A stretch of DNA of 64,000 bases from Alphaproteobacteria bacterium (GCA_018830285.1 JAHJSB010000047.1:1-64000), one strand, 5' to 3'. Numbered from the stretch's first letter, positions 7,221-17,287 are shown. Notes: a model not told the origin generated them from the letters alone. Made by a program: numbers and translations.

Positions 7221-8285
7221 ATGACCAGTTTACCCACACTCGACGCCCGCAAGCAGGCTGCGTTCAACCACGCCCGCGATGGCCAGCTGGCCGATGCAGA
7301 GTCCACGCTGCAATCGGTCCTGCGTGAATCTCCGCGCGACCTTGGCGCCCTCCTCCTTCTTGGCGACGTCCAGCATGCCGCTGGCAAAACCCAGGATGCC
7401 AGCCGCGCCTATGGCGGTGCCATGCAGGTCGCTCAGATGCAGGGCGGTTCCATGCCGGACATCTTCAAGCCGGGTCTCCAGCGCGCCGCGGCCCGGCTGG
7501 GTGAGTATGCTCGCCAATATGAATCCTTCATCGCCGCCCAGATTCCACCAGAGAGCCGCTCGCCCCGGTTCGACCAGTCGGTTGATATCCTCCTCGGCAA
7601 GGCGCAGATCCACCTCCAGCAACCGACGAAATACTATTTCCCTGAACTTCCCCAGATTCAGTTCTACGACCGTTCGGATTTCGACTGGGCCCCCGCCCTG
7701 GAGGCGCAAACGCACGCCATCCAGCAAGAACTGCGCGCGGTCTTGGCCGACCATGCCGCCTTCCGGCCCTATCTCGAGCGCGACGAAAGCAAACCCCATG
7801 TGAAAAGCCACGACCTCGTCGGCAATGATGACTGGAGTGCCTTCTATCTTTGGAAAGACGGCGCCCGCGTCGAGGAAAACTGCGCCCGCTGCCCGGTGAC
7901 GGCTGCGGCGTTCGACACCCTCCCGCTGGACTACCTGCCCGGACAGGCTCCGTCAGTCCTCTTCTCCCTGCTGAAGCCCGGCGCAGCCATCCCGCCCCAC
8001 CACGGCCTCATCAATACCCGCCTCATCTGCCACCTGCCCCTGCTCGTGCCCGGCCCGGCCTGGCTCCGGGTGGGCAACCAGACACATCACTGGAAAGAAG
8101 GGGAACTCGTCATCTTCGATGACAGTGTCGAGCACGAGGCGAAGAACGAGGCGAGCGAGACCCGCGTCGTCCTCCTCTTCGATATCTGGCGTCCGGAACT
8201 CTCGCTTCAGGAACGGGAGGAAGTCACCAGGCTCCTCGGCGCCATCGCGCAATATTCCGGAGAGGCCGTCATCAGCGGCAACTAG
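7221..8285 (+). CDS. Aspartyl/asparaginyl beta-hydroxylase domain protein with TPR-like N-terminus
   Basis: 354 residues. The first 75 residues are TPR-like (AFNHARDGQLADAESTLQ, then LLLLGDVQHAAGK). The C-terminal half is an AspH-type 2-oxoglutarate/iron dioxygenase: GAAIPPHHGLINTR supplies a metal His (260 or 261) and Arg267, and DDSVEHEAKNE supplies His305, followed by RVVLLFDIWRPEL. Eukaryotic relatives hydroxylate Asp/Asn in EGF-like domains; bacterial substrates are mostly unknown. The start at ATG 7221 has only a weak ribosome site but fits the homologous length. It converges with the RsmB-family gene, sharing the tetranucleotide CTAG as both stop codons. Confidence 0.87.
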   Translation: MTSLPTLDARKQAAFNHARDGQLADAESTLQSVLRESPRDLGALLLLGDVQHAAGKTQDASRAYGGAMQVAQMQGGSMPDIFKPGLQRAAARLGEYARQYESFIAAQIPPESRSPRFDQSVDILLGKAQIHLQQPTKYYFPELPQIQFYDRSDFDWAPALEAQTHAIQQELRAVLADHAAFRPYLERDESKPHVKSHDLVGNDDWSAFYLWKDGARVEENCARCPVTAAAFDTLPLDYLPGQAPSVLFSLLKPGAAIPPHHGLINTRLICHLPLLVPGPAWLRVGNQTHHWKEGELVIFDDSVEHEAKNEASETRVVLLFDIWRPELSLQEREEVTRLLGAIAQYSGEAVISGN

Positions 8286-9586
8286 GCCCGGCGGAGCACC
8301 GCAAAGAAGAACCCGTCCGTTCCGGCCCGGTGCGGTGTCAGCCGCACACTACCGGTCGGCATACGAAAGCGCTGAACCACATTCGCGCCCTCGTCCGTCA
8401 ACAGGCCCGAGGCAACCGCCGCAGCCGCTGCGTCCTCTTCCGTAAACTCCGGATGCGCCGCCAGGAATTCCGCCACGCGGTCCTCGTCCTCTTCCATCAG
8501 GAAGGAACAGGTCGCGTAGACCATCCGTCCGCCCGGCTTCACGAAGGCTGCCGCGCTGGCCAGGATCTCCGTCTGCTCGGCCATGCGCTTTTCCATCTGG
8601 CCCTGCTTGATCCGCCATTTCGAATCCGGTCGGCGCCGCCATGTGCCGGTCCCCGTGCAGGGCGCGTCAACGAACACGCAATCCATCAGCCCGGTCAGCG
8701 TTTCCAGCTGCACCGGCTCGCTCGGATGCACCAGCTGGACGTTCGTCGCGCCGGAGCGTTTCAGGCGCGGGATCAGGGCGCTCAGGCGTTTGCCATCGAT
8801 GTCATAGGCAAATATCTGTCCCTTGCCCTTCATCTGCGCGGCCAGCGCAATCGTCTTGCCGCCGCCGCCGGAACAATAATCCAGCACCTGCTCGCCCGGC
8901 TGGGCATTCGCCGCTGCTGCCGCGATCTGGCTGCCAGCATCCTGGACTTCCACCCAGCCCTTGGAATAGGCCGGGATGCTCTCGAGGCTGGCTTCGCGTT
9001 CGCTTGGGTCCTTGGCCGGAATATGAAATGCATTGTGAAGCAGGCGCGACGGCTCTGCATCGGCGCTCTTCAGCGGGAACGCCGCCTTCTCCGCATCCAC
9101 TTTCAGCGTGTTAACGCGCAGGTCGACATCGGCCCGCATGGCCATGGCCTGCGTTTCGGCGGCCACATCGTCGCCGAAGACGCGCACCATCATCGGCGTC
9201 ATCCATTCGGGAAAATCGCCCTGAACATGCAGGGGGGCAGCCGGGTCAGCCTCGCCAGCAAGGCGCGCGCGCTCGTCCGGCGTCAGTGGCTCGGGGCCGT
9301 GCTCGTCGCCCACCGCCGCGTCGATCTGGTCCAGGTCCCAGCCCCAGGCAAAGCCCAGCGTGCCCAGCACCAGTGCGCGCGGGCTTGTGTCATCCATGCG
9401 ATAGGCAACGGAATTGCGCTTGCGCAGCGCGTCCAGCACCAGGCCCGACACCATCGCCCGGTCCTTGCTTCCCGCATAGCGCGCGCTCTTGCCCCAATCG
9501 CGCATGGCCGTCTTGACCGGCTGATGCCGCTCCAGCACGTCCGTCAAAACCTCGATTGCTGCGCTGATCCGACCGCCGTTCCGCAT
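8282..9586 (-). CDS. RsmB/NOP-family rRNA (cytosine-C5) methyltransferase
   Basis: 434 residues. An N-terminal NusB-like region (about 1-100) precedes a Rossmann methyltransferase domain. The SAM loop is DYCSGGGGKT (236-245), and both catalytic cysteines are present: Cys310 in DAPCTGTGTWRRRPD and Cys360 in YATCSFL. The family methylates C5 of cytosine in 16S rRNA (C967 for RsmB); the exact target here is inferred. It begins with ATG 9586, divergent from the DUF1330 gene at 9707. Its stop codon shares a CTAG with the convergent AspH-like gene. Confidence 0.92.
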   Translation of the reverse strand: MRNGGRISAAIEVLTDVLERHQPVKTAMRDWGKSARYAGSKDRAMVSGLVLDALRKRNSVAYRMDDTSPRALVLGTLGFAWGWDLDQIDAAVGDEHGPEPLTPDERARLAGEADPAAPLHVQGDFPEWMTPMMVRVFGDDVAAETQAMAMRADVDLRVNTLKVDAEKAAFPLKSADAEPSRLLHNAFHIPAKDPSEREASLESIPAYSKGWVEVQDAGSQIAAAAANAQPGEQVLDYCSGGGGKTIALAAQMKGKGQIFAYDIDGKRLSALIPRLKRSGATNVQLVHPSEPVQLETLTGLMDCVFVDAPCTGTGTWRRRPDSKWRIKQGQMEKRMAEQTEILASAAAFVKPGGRMVYATCSFLMEEDEDRVAEFLAAHPEFTEEDAAAAAVASGLLTDEGANVVQRFRMPTGSVRLTPHRAGTDGFFFAVLRRA

Positions 9587-9706
9587 GTGTCACCCTTTTT
9601 CCATCGTCTGGTGGACGCTTTACGCGCGCTTCACTAACAAGGAAACCAATAGACACTGCATATTGTGTAATCTTACATTCAGGCTTTACAGGATCGAGGA
9701 CCCGTC

Positions 9707-10009
9707 GTGGCCGTCTACATCGTCGCCAAGATCACGATTACCGACAGGGAGACCTACGGAAAATACGAGCAGGGCTTCATGGACGTATTCAACCGCTATG
9801 ACGGTCGCCTCCTGTCCGTCGACGAAAACGCGCACGTTCTGGAAGGCGACTGGAGCTGCACCCGGACCGTCCTCGCCGAGTTTCCCAGCAGGGACATTGC
9901 ACTGGAATGGTATAATTGCACTGAATACCAGGCCCTTGCCCGCTTTCGCCACAAGGCGTCCACCAGCAAGATCGCCCTGCTCGAGGGGTTTCCCGGCGCG
10001 ACTCGCTAA
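9707..10009 (+). CDS. DUF1330 domain protein
   Basis: 100 residues forming one ferredoxin-like alpha/beta barrel domain of the DUF1330 family. Recognisable elements are VYIVAKITITDRETYGKY, GRLLSVDENAHVLEG, and WYNCTEYQALARFRHKAS at the usual spacing. DUF1330 proteins are small dimeric cytoplasmic proteins related to dimeric alpha-beta barrel monooxygenases; no reaction is established. A GTG start at 9707 is supported by GAGGA a few bases upstream. It stands alone between the divergent RsmB-family gene and a convergent FAD oxidoreductase. Confidence 0.85.
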   Translation: MAVYIVAKITITDRETYGKYEQGFMDVFNRYDGRLLSVDENAHVLEGDWSCTRTVLAEFPSRDIALEWYNCTEYQALARFRHKASTSKIALLEGFPGATR

Positions 10010-10014
10010 AGGCG

Positions 10015-10932
10015 TTAATCCGGCGCTGACCGCCGTTTGAGAAGGCGCGCCGCCATCGCCTCGCCACTCGCGACAGCATCGGACGCCAGAGAGCCGAGCG
10101 CCCAGTCGCCACCAGCCAGTAACGTCTCCTCGCTGTTTGCAATGAAGGGCCGGCCCAAAGCACGCCCCACCCGCGCATAGCGCCAGCGGTGCACGGCGAT
10201 ATAGGCCGGGTTCGCCGTCAACTGTGTTGCCGTTCGGAACGCCACCAGCAGGGTCGCCGCTGCCTCGGCCTTCTCGATATCGACGAACTGCGCAGACCAG
10301 TCCGGTTGCGCATAAACGGTCCATCGTTCCGCGCCGCTTTGTCCAGGCTTTGCCAGCATTGGGATCGCCGTCATCAGCGGTCCATTGAAGTCCAGCACGC
10401 CTTGCGGCAGCCCGGTCGGGACATCAAAGCCCAATAGCAGTGTCCACATCGGCAGCATCTCGACCGGCGCAAGCGCCGCGACCATGTCGGGAGATTGTGC
10501 GAGCAGGATTCCAGCTTGAGGGGCCGGCACGGCGAGGATCGCGGCATCGAACGTGCCGCGATCGCCACCTTCGGAATCCGTCAACTGCCACCCGTCAGGA
10601 CTCTCGCCCAGTCCTACAACAGTCACGCCGGTTCGCACGTCAATTCCGGTCGCCATGCCATGCGCCAGTGCGCTCATCCCAGGCACGCCGACGCCGCGAG
10701 CATCATCTTTGCCGTCGAGCCAGAACGCCCCGCCCAATGCGAGGGCGAGTTCCGACGGCACCCCTGGCGCGCCATGGTCAATCGGCCCGAGATCCGTCCG
10801 CCGCGTGGCAACACGGCCACCCTTGCCCCGGCTCTTCTCAAATACGACGACATCACAGCCGGCATCCACCAGCGATCGTGCCGCCGCCAGCCCCGCGAGC
10901 CCGGCTCCAACGATTGCTACCCTGGTCTGCAT
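10015..10932 (-). CDS. Renalase-like FAD-dependent oxidoreductase
   Basis: 305 residues. The N-terminal dinucleotide-binding motif VAIVGAGLAGLAAARSL and the following VVVFEKSRGKGGRVATRR are characteristic of the bacterial renalase-like branch of the amine oxidase superfamily, as is the C-terminal GGDWALGSLASDAVASGEAMA, which closes the FAD site. Bacterial renalases oxidise misreduced isomers of NAD(P)H back to NAD(P)+; whether this enzyme does the same is inference. It is transcribed alone and is separated from the divergent GNAT gene by about 125 bases. Confidence 0.8.
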   Translation of the reverse strand: MQTRVAIVGAGLAGLAAARSLVDAGCDVVVFEKSRGKGGRVATRRTDLGPIDHGAPGVPSELALALGGAFWLDGKDDARGVGVPGMSALAHGMATGIDVRTGVTVVGLGESPDGWQLTDSEGGDRGTFDAAILAVPAPQAGILLAQSPDMVAALAPVEMLPMWTLLLGFDVPTGLPQGVLDFNGPLMTAIPMLAKPGQSGAERWTVYAQPDWSAQFVDIEKAEAAATLLVAFRTATQLTANPAYIAVHRWRYARVGRALGRPFIANSEETLLAGGDWALGSLASDAVASGEAMAARLLKRRSAPD

Positions 10933-11057
10933 GATTCCCCCGCGCCGCTGTTCAGATCACCAACTAGGGCACGATCCATCTTTGTCCCGCTTTCAGGCAT
11001 CATTCCGGCGTGTTAGCTTGGCCCCCCGCCGGAACATTGGCAGCTGAGGAGGAAGCG

Positions 11058-11657
11058 ATGGACATCGAATTGCCGGACGGCGTCCGCGCCGCAACCCCGG
11101 ACGACTGGCGACAGCTTGGCGACATTACCGCCGAGGCCTTCTTCGAAGATCCGGTGAACGAGTGGATTTTCGGCTCGCCGCGCGCCATCCAGTCCGCCTT
11201 CACCGTGCTGGCGCGGGATGTCTATTCAAAACGCGGGCAATGCTATCTCGCGGGCGATGGCGGCGCGGCCATGTGGTGCACGTCGGAGACAAATCGCAAC
11301 CTGCCGACCCTGTCCATGCTCGCGCTGGCTGCCGGTGTTGCACGTTGGGGCACGAAGGGCGCGGTCAAACGCGCGATCACGGCGGGCGAGACGATGGACG
11401 CCAATCATCCGCATGAGCGGCACATGTATCTTTTCACGATTGGCACGCGGAAATCGGCGCGTGGCCAGGGCGTCGGCAAGGCGCTGATCCGCCCCATGCT
11501 CGCCGCGTGCGACCTCGAACAGCTCCCCGCCTATCTCGAAAACTCAAATCCCGCCAATACCGGCTTCTATGTGAGCCACGGTTTCGAGCGGATGAAATTG
11601 TTCGAAGTCGGAGACAATTCTCCAGCGCTTGAAGCGATGTGGCGCGCCCCGCCCTGA
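11058..11657 (+). CDS. GNAT-family N-acetyltransferase
   Basis: 199 residues with the GNAT fold. The N-terminal segment VRAATPDDWRQLGDITAEAF is followed by an acetyl-CoA binding loop TRKSARGQGVGKALI and a C-terminal ENSNPANTGFYVSHGFERM strand-turn. The substrate cannot be told from sequence. The start is ATG 11058 after a strong GAGGAGG. It is not accompanied by a toxin-antitoxin partner, unlike the GNAT gene at 2355. Its 3' end overlaps by about 90 bases a convergent small gene that has its own strong ribosome site. Confidence 0.85.
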   Translation: MDIELPDGVRAATPDDWRQLGDITAEAFFEDPVNEWIFGSPRAIQSAFTVLARDVYSKRGQCYLAGDGGAAMWCTSETNRNLPTLSMLALAAGVARWGTKGAVKRAITAGETMDANHPHERHMYLFTIGTRKSARGQGVGKALIRPMLAACDLEQLPAYLENSNPANTGFYVSHGFERMKLFEVGDNSPALEAMWRAPP

Positions 11658-11875
11658 GTGCGCTTCTTGCGCCAGGTCCAGTCCGGATAATTATTCAGCA
11701 GCGCGCGCGCATCCTGCTCGTTCAGGATGGCTATCCTGAGGCCGGCAGTGATGCATTCGCTCCTGGCCAGGCGTTCGGTCATGCCAAACGTTTCGTCAAT
11801 CCAGACGACCTTCTTCAGATCGCCCCTGGCATTGTAGCCAAATGCGGCACGCACGTCTTGTCTTCGGCAGCCCAT
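11567..11875 (-). CDS. Small protein of unknown function
   Basis: 102 residues, not recognised. It is listed because ATG 11875 has a near-perfect AGGAGGG ribosome site at proper spacing, and the first 70 residues have a protein-like composition (DLKKVVWIDETFGMTERLARSE, then AILNEQDARALLNNYPDWTW). The last 30 residues overlap the 3' end of the convergent GNAT gene. No signal peptide or membrane segment is visible. The overlap and lack of homology keep confidence moderate. Confidence 0.5.
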   Translation of the reverse strand: MGCRRQDVRAAFGYNARGDLKKVVWIDETFGMTERLARSECITAGLRIAILNEQDARALLNNYPDWTWRKKRTQGGARHIASSAGELSPTSNNFIRSKPWLT

Positions 11876-12231
11876 CGGATTCCCTCCTTTGCGTCGCGAC
11901 GCACCAACCGATCACAGTCCCGGTATGGTACGCCGTGCCTGCCCGCCGCAAGACCGACGCCAGACCCCGTATTTTTACGTAAGTTTCATCTGTGAGGGGA
12001 TTTAAAAACCGCAAACCGCCCGCAATTCGCGCATGGGGGGAGCGCCGCTACCCGGAAACAGGAACCGGGCCCGCAACTGGCCCCGAGGACCCGCGCCCGA
12101 ATGCGGGTCGCCAAGACCCTCGCCGCACAGGCTCAAACCGGCTTCCGGTCACGAGTGATGCGCTAGCAGAACACGCTCTCCAAGGAGCTCATCCGGTGGA
12201 TTGGGATTCCTCCTACTCCACGCTACACATG
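11876..12231. other. Intergenic stretch, 356 bases, no gene recognised
   Basis: No convincing coding frame is present. Two GC-rich hairpins are visible: CCCGG-N9-CCGGG near 12052-12070 and GACCCGC (12088-12094) with GCGGGTC (12103-12109). I compared the stretch by eye with SRP RNA, 6S RNA, RNase P and tRNA signatures and saw none. It could hold a terminator or an unrecognised structured RNA. Confidence 0.35.
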
Positions 12232-12512
12232 CTAATAATCTGCCCGATTGCAGTTTCGGCATCGGCTTGGCGGGAACATTGGCGAGAGACCGAAGAAGTA
12301 CCCGATCTTGGATTCTCTGTCTGCCGGAAACCAGAACCGATGCCAACAATACTTGCATTTCAGAAATAAATAGCCGTACACTGCGCAACTAAGGGTCACT
12401 GCGGCAGACCCCAACTCAAAGACTTTCCAACCGTTGTACCTGCCAGACAGCCCAACTATTATCGCCATGACGATTATGACGTTTAAGCGCCAAAAGAGTT
12501 TAACGACTCCCA

Positions 12513-12513
<1 letters not shown>
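12232..12513 (-). CDS. Small membrane protein with CxxC pairs, overlapping the guaB stop
   Basis: 93 residues, not recognised as a known family. Two hydrophobic segments (about residues 6-24 and 32-51) are followed by CKYCWHRFW and, 20-odd residues later, CRNC, which looks like a small zinc ribbon after a membrane hairpin. The GTG start at 12513 overlaps the guaB stop by one base (TAGTG), so translational coupling to guaB is likely. The base composition is richer in A/T than the neighbours, suggesting recent acquisition. An internal ATG 45 bases downstream is an alternative start. Confidence 0.5.
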
Positions 12514-14003
<1,490 letters not shown>

Positions 14004-14190
14004 TCGCGAGGGGTTGTGAAGCCCCCACTGCAAATTCCGCCCGCCGCACGACCACGAGTTGATGCCATGCCGATTTGGTCATGTTTCAGGCCGGGAGAGG
14101 TTTCAACCGAAATCAACGTTCTACGGGAGAAGAGCGCGCAAGACACGCCGCGACGCGGCCGAGACGCACCTGCGGCCCGTCGAGCCAGGC

Positions 14191-14604
14191 TCAGTCGATG
14201 CAGAGAGTCCACTGGACGGCGCCATCGTCGACCTCTGTCATGCAGCCGAACGCGCTATCCGTCGCCTGGCACACGCCATCATCGGTTGGCTGGCCCATTT
14301 CGCCATCGGAGTCAGGCGAAAGCAGGCATCGTCCGAGGCAGTCATCCGCCGACTTGCACGCCGCGCCTGCATCCGCATACGGTTGAACGCACTGGTCAAA
14401 GCCGAGCATGCCGCCTGGCCCAACCGTGCCGCCGGCCGATTCACAGGCCACACGTTCCGCCCGCGTCGCCCGTTTGCCGTCGAACCGGATGGTCTCGTGC
14501 CCGGAAGGGGCAATCGCGGCATCCGTGTCGTCCGGCGTCACCGGGGTCATGCAGGCAGCCAGCATCACAGCACTGGCGAGCAGCGCAATCGCTGACCGGA
14601 TCAT
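14191..14604 (-). CDS. Cysteine-rich lipoprotein of unknown function
   Basis: 137 residues. The N-terminus MIRSAIALLASAVMLAAC is a type II signal peptide with a lipobox ending at Cys18, so the mature protein should be lipid-anchored, probably to the outer membrane via the Lol system encoded elsewhere in this window. The mature part contains eight further cysteines, several in a compact pattern (AACKSADDCLGRC, VCQ, GCM, LCID), suggesting disulfides in the periplasm. The start overlaps the stop of the upstream GFA-family gene as ATGA, so the two are co-translated. Function unknown. Confidence 0.75.
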   Translation of the reverse strand: MIRSAIALLASAVMLAACMTPVTPDDTDAAIAPSGHETIRFDGKRATRAERVACESAGGTVGPGGMLGFDQCVQPYADAGAACKSADDCLGRCLLSPDSDGEMGQPTDDGVCQATDSAFGCMTEVDDGAVQWTLCID

Positions 14605-15008
14605 ACGGGGAACCGCTCGAACGAGGGTATGCCGTCCGGAATATGGTGAAAGCTCTGGGCGTCAGCCGTCTGCATCAGCATCTGCGGCTGCCCGAACAGG
14701 CTCGGGTCATCCATCGCGCCGACCTTCAGGATGACGGCGCCTTTCAGCGCCTGTGACCGTGTCATGATCTGTACGCCGCAATCGGGACAGAACTCACGTG
14801 TCACCGCGCCGGTAAAGTCAGGTTTCGTGAAACTCTTCGGCGTGCCCTTGGTGTATTTGAACCCTGCTTCCGGCATCGCAATGAAATCGTTCGGCTGGCC
14901 ACCGGTAAAATACTGGCATTCCCGGCAATGGCACTGGGCCTTCATGAGCGGGTCGCCTTCCGCCTCATAGCGCAGCGTTCCACAATAACATCCACCCGTT
15001 ACCAACAT
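14601..15008 (-). CDS. GFA-family (glutathione-dependent formaldehyde-activating-like) zinc protein
   Basis: 135 residues of the CENP-V/GFA fold. Zinc ligands are visible as GGCYCGTLRY at the N-terminus, CHCRECQYFTG near residue 30, and FCPDCGVQI near residue 78. Some relatives accelerate formaldehyde-glutathione adduct formation, though many GFA proteins have no known reaction. ATG 15008 was chosen since LVTGGCYCG starts directly after it and GGGAGAGGA lies upstream. It overlaps the downstream lipoprotein gene by four bases and is divergent from the dodecin gene at 15152. Confidence 0.87.
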   Translation of the reverse strand: MLVTGGCYCGTLRYEAEGDPLMKAQCHCRECQYFTGGQPNDFIAMPEAGFKYTKGTPKSFTKPDFTGAVTREFCPDCGVQIMTRSQALKGAVILKVGAMDDPSLFGQPQMLMQTADAQSFHHIPDGIPSFERFPV

Positions 15009-15151
15009 AGTCCTCTCCCTCCGTCTGCGTCCGCATAGTGTGGAACCAGCTGGATGCGAGCGCAAGCAAGGGTTTTGTGGAACGAGTAGGGGAGTTTTGC
15101 ATAAATCCTGCAGTAGTCTCACTTAGAAACAGGAACTCGAGCGCAAAACTC

Positions 15152-15448
15152 ATGGCTTCGACGACACAATCTCTGCAGACAATCATCGGCACATCGACCT
15201 ATTCTGTCGACGATGCAATTGATCGCGCGTTGGTCGTTGCGCGTGTCAAATATGGCGAACCGGACTGGTTCGAAGTGTCGAAAACCCGTGGATTCATCAA
15301 TAATGGCCGCGTCAGCCACTATCAGGTGTCGCTGGAACTTGGCTATGTGACGCCGGATCAGCCGTCCCAACCCGATCAATATCTCGATTCGGCCCTGTCG
15401 ACTCGTCGTCACACCTATGTGAGCCCCGTATTCGAGCGCCGTTTCTAG
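15152..15448 (+). CDS. Dodecin-family flavin-binding protein with C-terminal extension
   Basis: 98 residues. The dodecin fold is visible in IIGTSTYSVDDAIDRALVVA, DWFEVSKTRGFI and GRVSHYQVSLELGY; the Trp in DWFEV is the residue that stacks on bound flavin in dodecins. Dodecins form hollow 12-mers that store or quench flavins. Most are 65-75 residues, whereas this protein continues about 30 residues beyond the last strand (PDQPSQPDQYLDSALS and a basic end). The start ATG 15152 fits the domain but its ribosome site is weak. The stop shares CTAG with the convergent rlmE. Confidence 0.78.
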   Translation: MASTTQSLQTIIGTSTYSVDDAIDRALVVARVKYGEPDWFEVSKTRGFINNGRVSHYQVSLELGYVTPDQPSQPDQYLDSALSTRRHTYVSPVFERRF

Positions 15449-16170
15449 GCGCTATCAGGGGCATTTGCCCCTTTGAAACCCTTTGCGACCACGAAAATTT
15501 CCGGACTTCCGGCGCGGCTCGCTGGCGGCTTGATATGCTTCACGGTCGTGAAGTTCGCTTTCAGCAATTCCAGCACTTCTTTTGTTGTCCCACCTTGGAA
15601 CACTTTCGAACAGAACGCCCCGCCGGGCGCCAGATGCTCGACGGCAAATGCCGCCGCCATTTCCACCAGAGTGACCGTTCTCAGGTGATCGGTCTGCTTG
15701 TGGCCGGTCGTGTTCGCCGCCATGTCGGACAGGACAAGGTTAGGTTTGCCCGTAAGGCCCTTCATCATGCGCGCCACGTCAGCGGGTTCATTCACGTCGC
15801 CCTGCACAATATGCGCCCCGTCGACCGGATCGACGGGCAAAAGATCGATGCCGACCACTTCCATCGCGCCCTTGGCGACCGCAACCTGCAGCCAGCCTCC
15901 TGGCGCGCAGCCGAGGTCGACGACCCGGCAACCGCGCTTCAGGAGTTCGGCCTTCGCATCAATTTCCAGCAGCTTGTAAGCGGCTCGCGCGCGAAATCCC
16001 TCAAGCTTCGCCTTGCGAACATAGGGATCCGCCATCTGGCGCTCGAGCCACTGTTTTGAACTGTCCGACTTGGCGCGGTGCGCACGTATCTTGCGCTCGT
16101 TCATCTGGCGACCGGACGAGCCTTCTTTGCCCGTCGGGCCTTTCCAGCGGCGCTTTTCTTCATCCGACAT
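15445..16170 (-). CDS. rlmE: 23S rRNA (uridine-2'-O) methyltransferase
   Basis: 241 residues. RlmE (FtsJ/RrmJ) methylates the 2'-O of U2552 in the A loop of 23S rRNA. The SAM-binding motif is VVDLGCAPGGWLQVA, and the K-D-K-E catalytic set is represented by Lys in RARAAYKLLEID, Asp in LVLSDMAANTTGH, Lys in FCSKVFQGG and Glu in SRAGSPEIFVVAKG. A basic 40-residue N-terminal tail precedes the domain. ATG 16170 overlaps the 3' end of the upstream ppx gene by 11 bases, so the two form an operon. The stop shares CTAG with the convergent dodecin gene. Confidence 0.93.
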   Translation of the reverse strand: MSDEEKRRWKGPTGKEGSSGRQMNERKIRAHRAKSDSSKQWLERQMADPYVRKAKLEGFRARAAYKLLEIDAKAELLKRGCRVVDLGCAPGGWLQVAVAKGAMEVVGIDLLPVDPVDGAHIVQGDVNEPADVARMMKGLTGKPNLVLSDMAANTTGHKQTDHLRTVTLVEMAAAFAVEHLAPGGAFCSKVFQGGTTKEVLELLKANFTTVKHIKPPASRAGSPEIFVVAKGFKGANAPDSA

Positions 16171-17287
16171 TCTTGGTGTCCTCCTGGCTGCCCGCCGGGT
16201 CGTCCGGTCCACGCCGTCCGCGCCGCCCCCGGCGGCGCGCCTTTGGCTTTTTCGGCCCGTACATCATCGACAATAGCAGGCCTTCGCGCAGGCCCCGGTC
16301 TGCAACTCTCAGCCGCCCGGCGGGAAAGGCTTCCCACACGGCCTCGACAATCGCGCAGCCTGACAGCATCAGCCCCGCCCGCTCGTCGCCAATCGTCGGC
16401 AGCTTCATCCGCCCTTCAAGCCCGACATCGCGAAGCAATTTGATCGCGGCAGCGCTTTCCTCCCGACTGAGCCAGGTCCCGTCTACCTTGTCGCGCCGGT
16501 AGCGGTCGAGCTTCAGGTGGACCCCGGCAAGGCACGTCACCGTGCCGGACGTCCCGATCATGTGTGCGTCATCAACGCCCATCGCCTCGCGGACCGCGTC
16601 AATCCCGTCCCAAGTGTTGATTGTCTGCCGGGCATGCTCAAGCATCAGCGGATAGGCGGCGACCTCGTCGAGATGCTGGAAGGCTTCCGACAGGGTGACC
16701 ACGCCAAGCGGCAGGCTGGTCCAGCCGAGGATCGGCGCCTTCTCCAGAAGGCCCTTGAAACCATTGTCGCGCGCCGCTTCCGCGTTCACCCAGGACAGCT
16801 CCGTCGATCCGCCGCCAATATCCACGACCAGGACGGACTTGGCCGAAGGTTCGATAAGGTCATGGCACCCGATCGTCGCCAGGCGGGCCTCTTCCTTGGC
16901 GCCGATAATCTTGAACGTGAGGCCGGTCTCTTCATGCACGCGGCGAATGAACTCGGCCCCGTTCTCCGCCTTGCGGCAGGCCTCGGTGGCAATGCACCGC
17001 ACGCGGCCCACGCCATGCTGCTTCAGCTTTTTCCGGATGTTCTGCAGCGCATCGATGGCCCGCTCAATGGCGGCATCCGACAGCCGCCCCGTCTCGTGCA
17101 GGCCCTCACCCAAGCGGGCAATCTGCGAATGGGAATCGACCACGCGAAATGTCTTCCCGCGGGGCTCGGCGACCAGCAGGCGACAATTGTTCGTTCCAAG
17201 GTCAACGGCCGCGAACAGCGGGACCGTCTTTCCATTGCGCAGGGCGCTCCGCTTGCTGCGGGCACCTGGCGCCTTTTTTTCAGCCAT
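16160..17287 (-). CDS. ppx: Ppx/GppA-family phosphatase
   Basis: 375 residues of the exopolyphosphatase/pppGpp phosphohydrolase family in the ASKHA fold. Markers are AAVDLGTNNCRLLVAEP (phosphate loop 1), RCIATEACRKAENG, and VLVVDIGGGSTELSW (phosphate loop 2). It lacks the extra C-terminal domains of E. coli Ppx, as in many alphaproteobacteria. It acts on polyphosphate ends or (p)ppGpp; which one cannot be read from sequence. Upstream of rlmE with an 11-base overlap. ATG 17287 was preferred, but an in-frame start at 17326 is possible as neither has a good ribosome site. Confidence 0.88.
   Translation of the reverse strand: MAEKKAPGARSKRSALRNGKTVPLFAAVDLGTNNCRLLVAEPRGKTFRVVDSHSQIARLGEGLHETGRLSDAAIERAIDALQNIRKKLKQHGVGRVRCIATEACRKAENGAEFIRRVHEETGLTFKIIGAKEEARLATIGCHDLIEPSAKSVLVVDIGGGSTELSWVNAEAARDNGFKGLLEKAPILGWTSLPLGVVTLSEAFQHLDEVAAYPLMLEHARQTINTWDGIDAVREAMGVDDAHMIGTSGTVTCLAGVHLKLDRYRRDKVDGTWLSREESAAAIKLLRDVGLEGRMKLPTIGDERAGLMLSGCAIVEAVWEAFPAGRLRVADRGLREGLLLSMMYGPKKPKARRRGRRGRRGPDDPAGSQEDTKNVG

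Noticed and set aside
12052-12109. GC hairpins as a candidate structured RNA
   Set aside because: No match by eye to SRP RNA, 6S, RNase P, tRNA or tmRNA; two short GC stems are common by chance at this base composition.
12149-12388. 79-codon frame overlapping the small CxxC membrane protein
   Set aside because: Same strand, different frame. The 93-residue frame has helices, CxxC pairs and the guaB stop/start overlap, so it is preferred.
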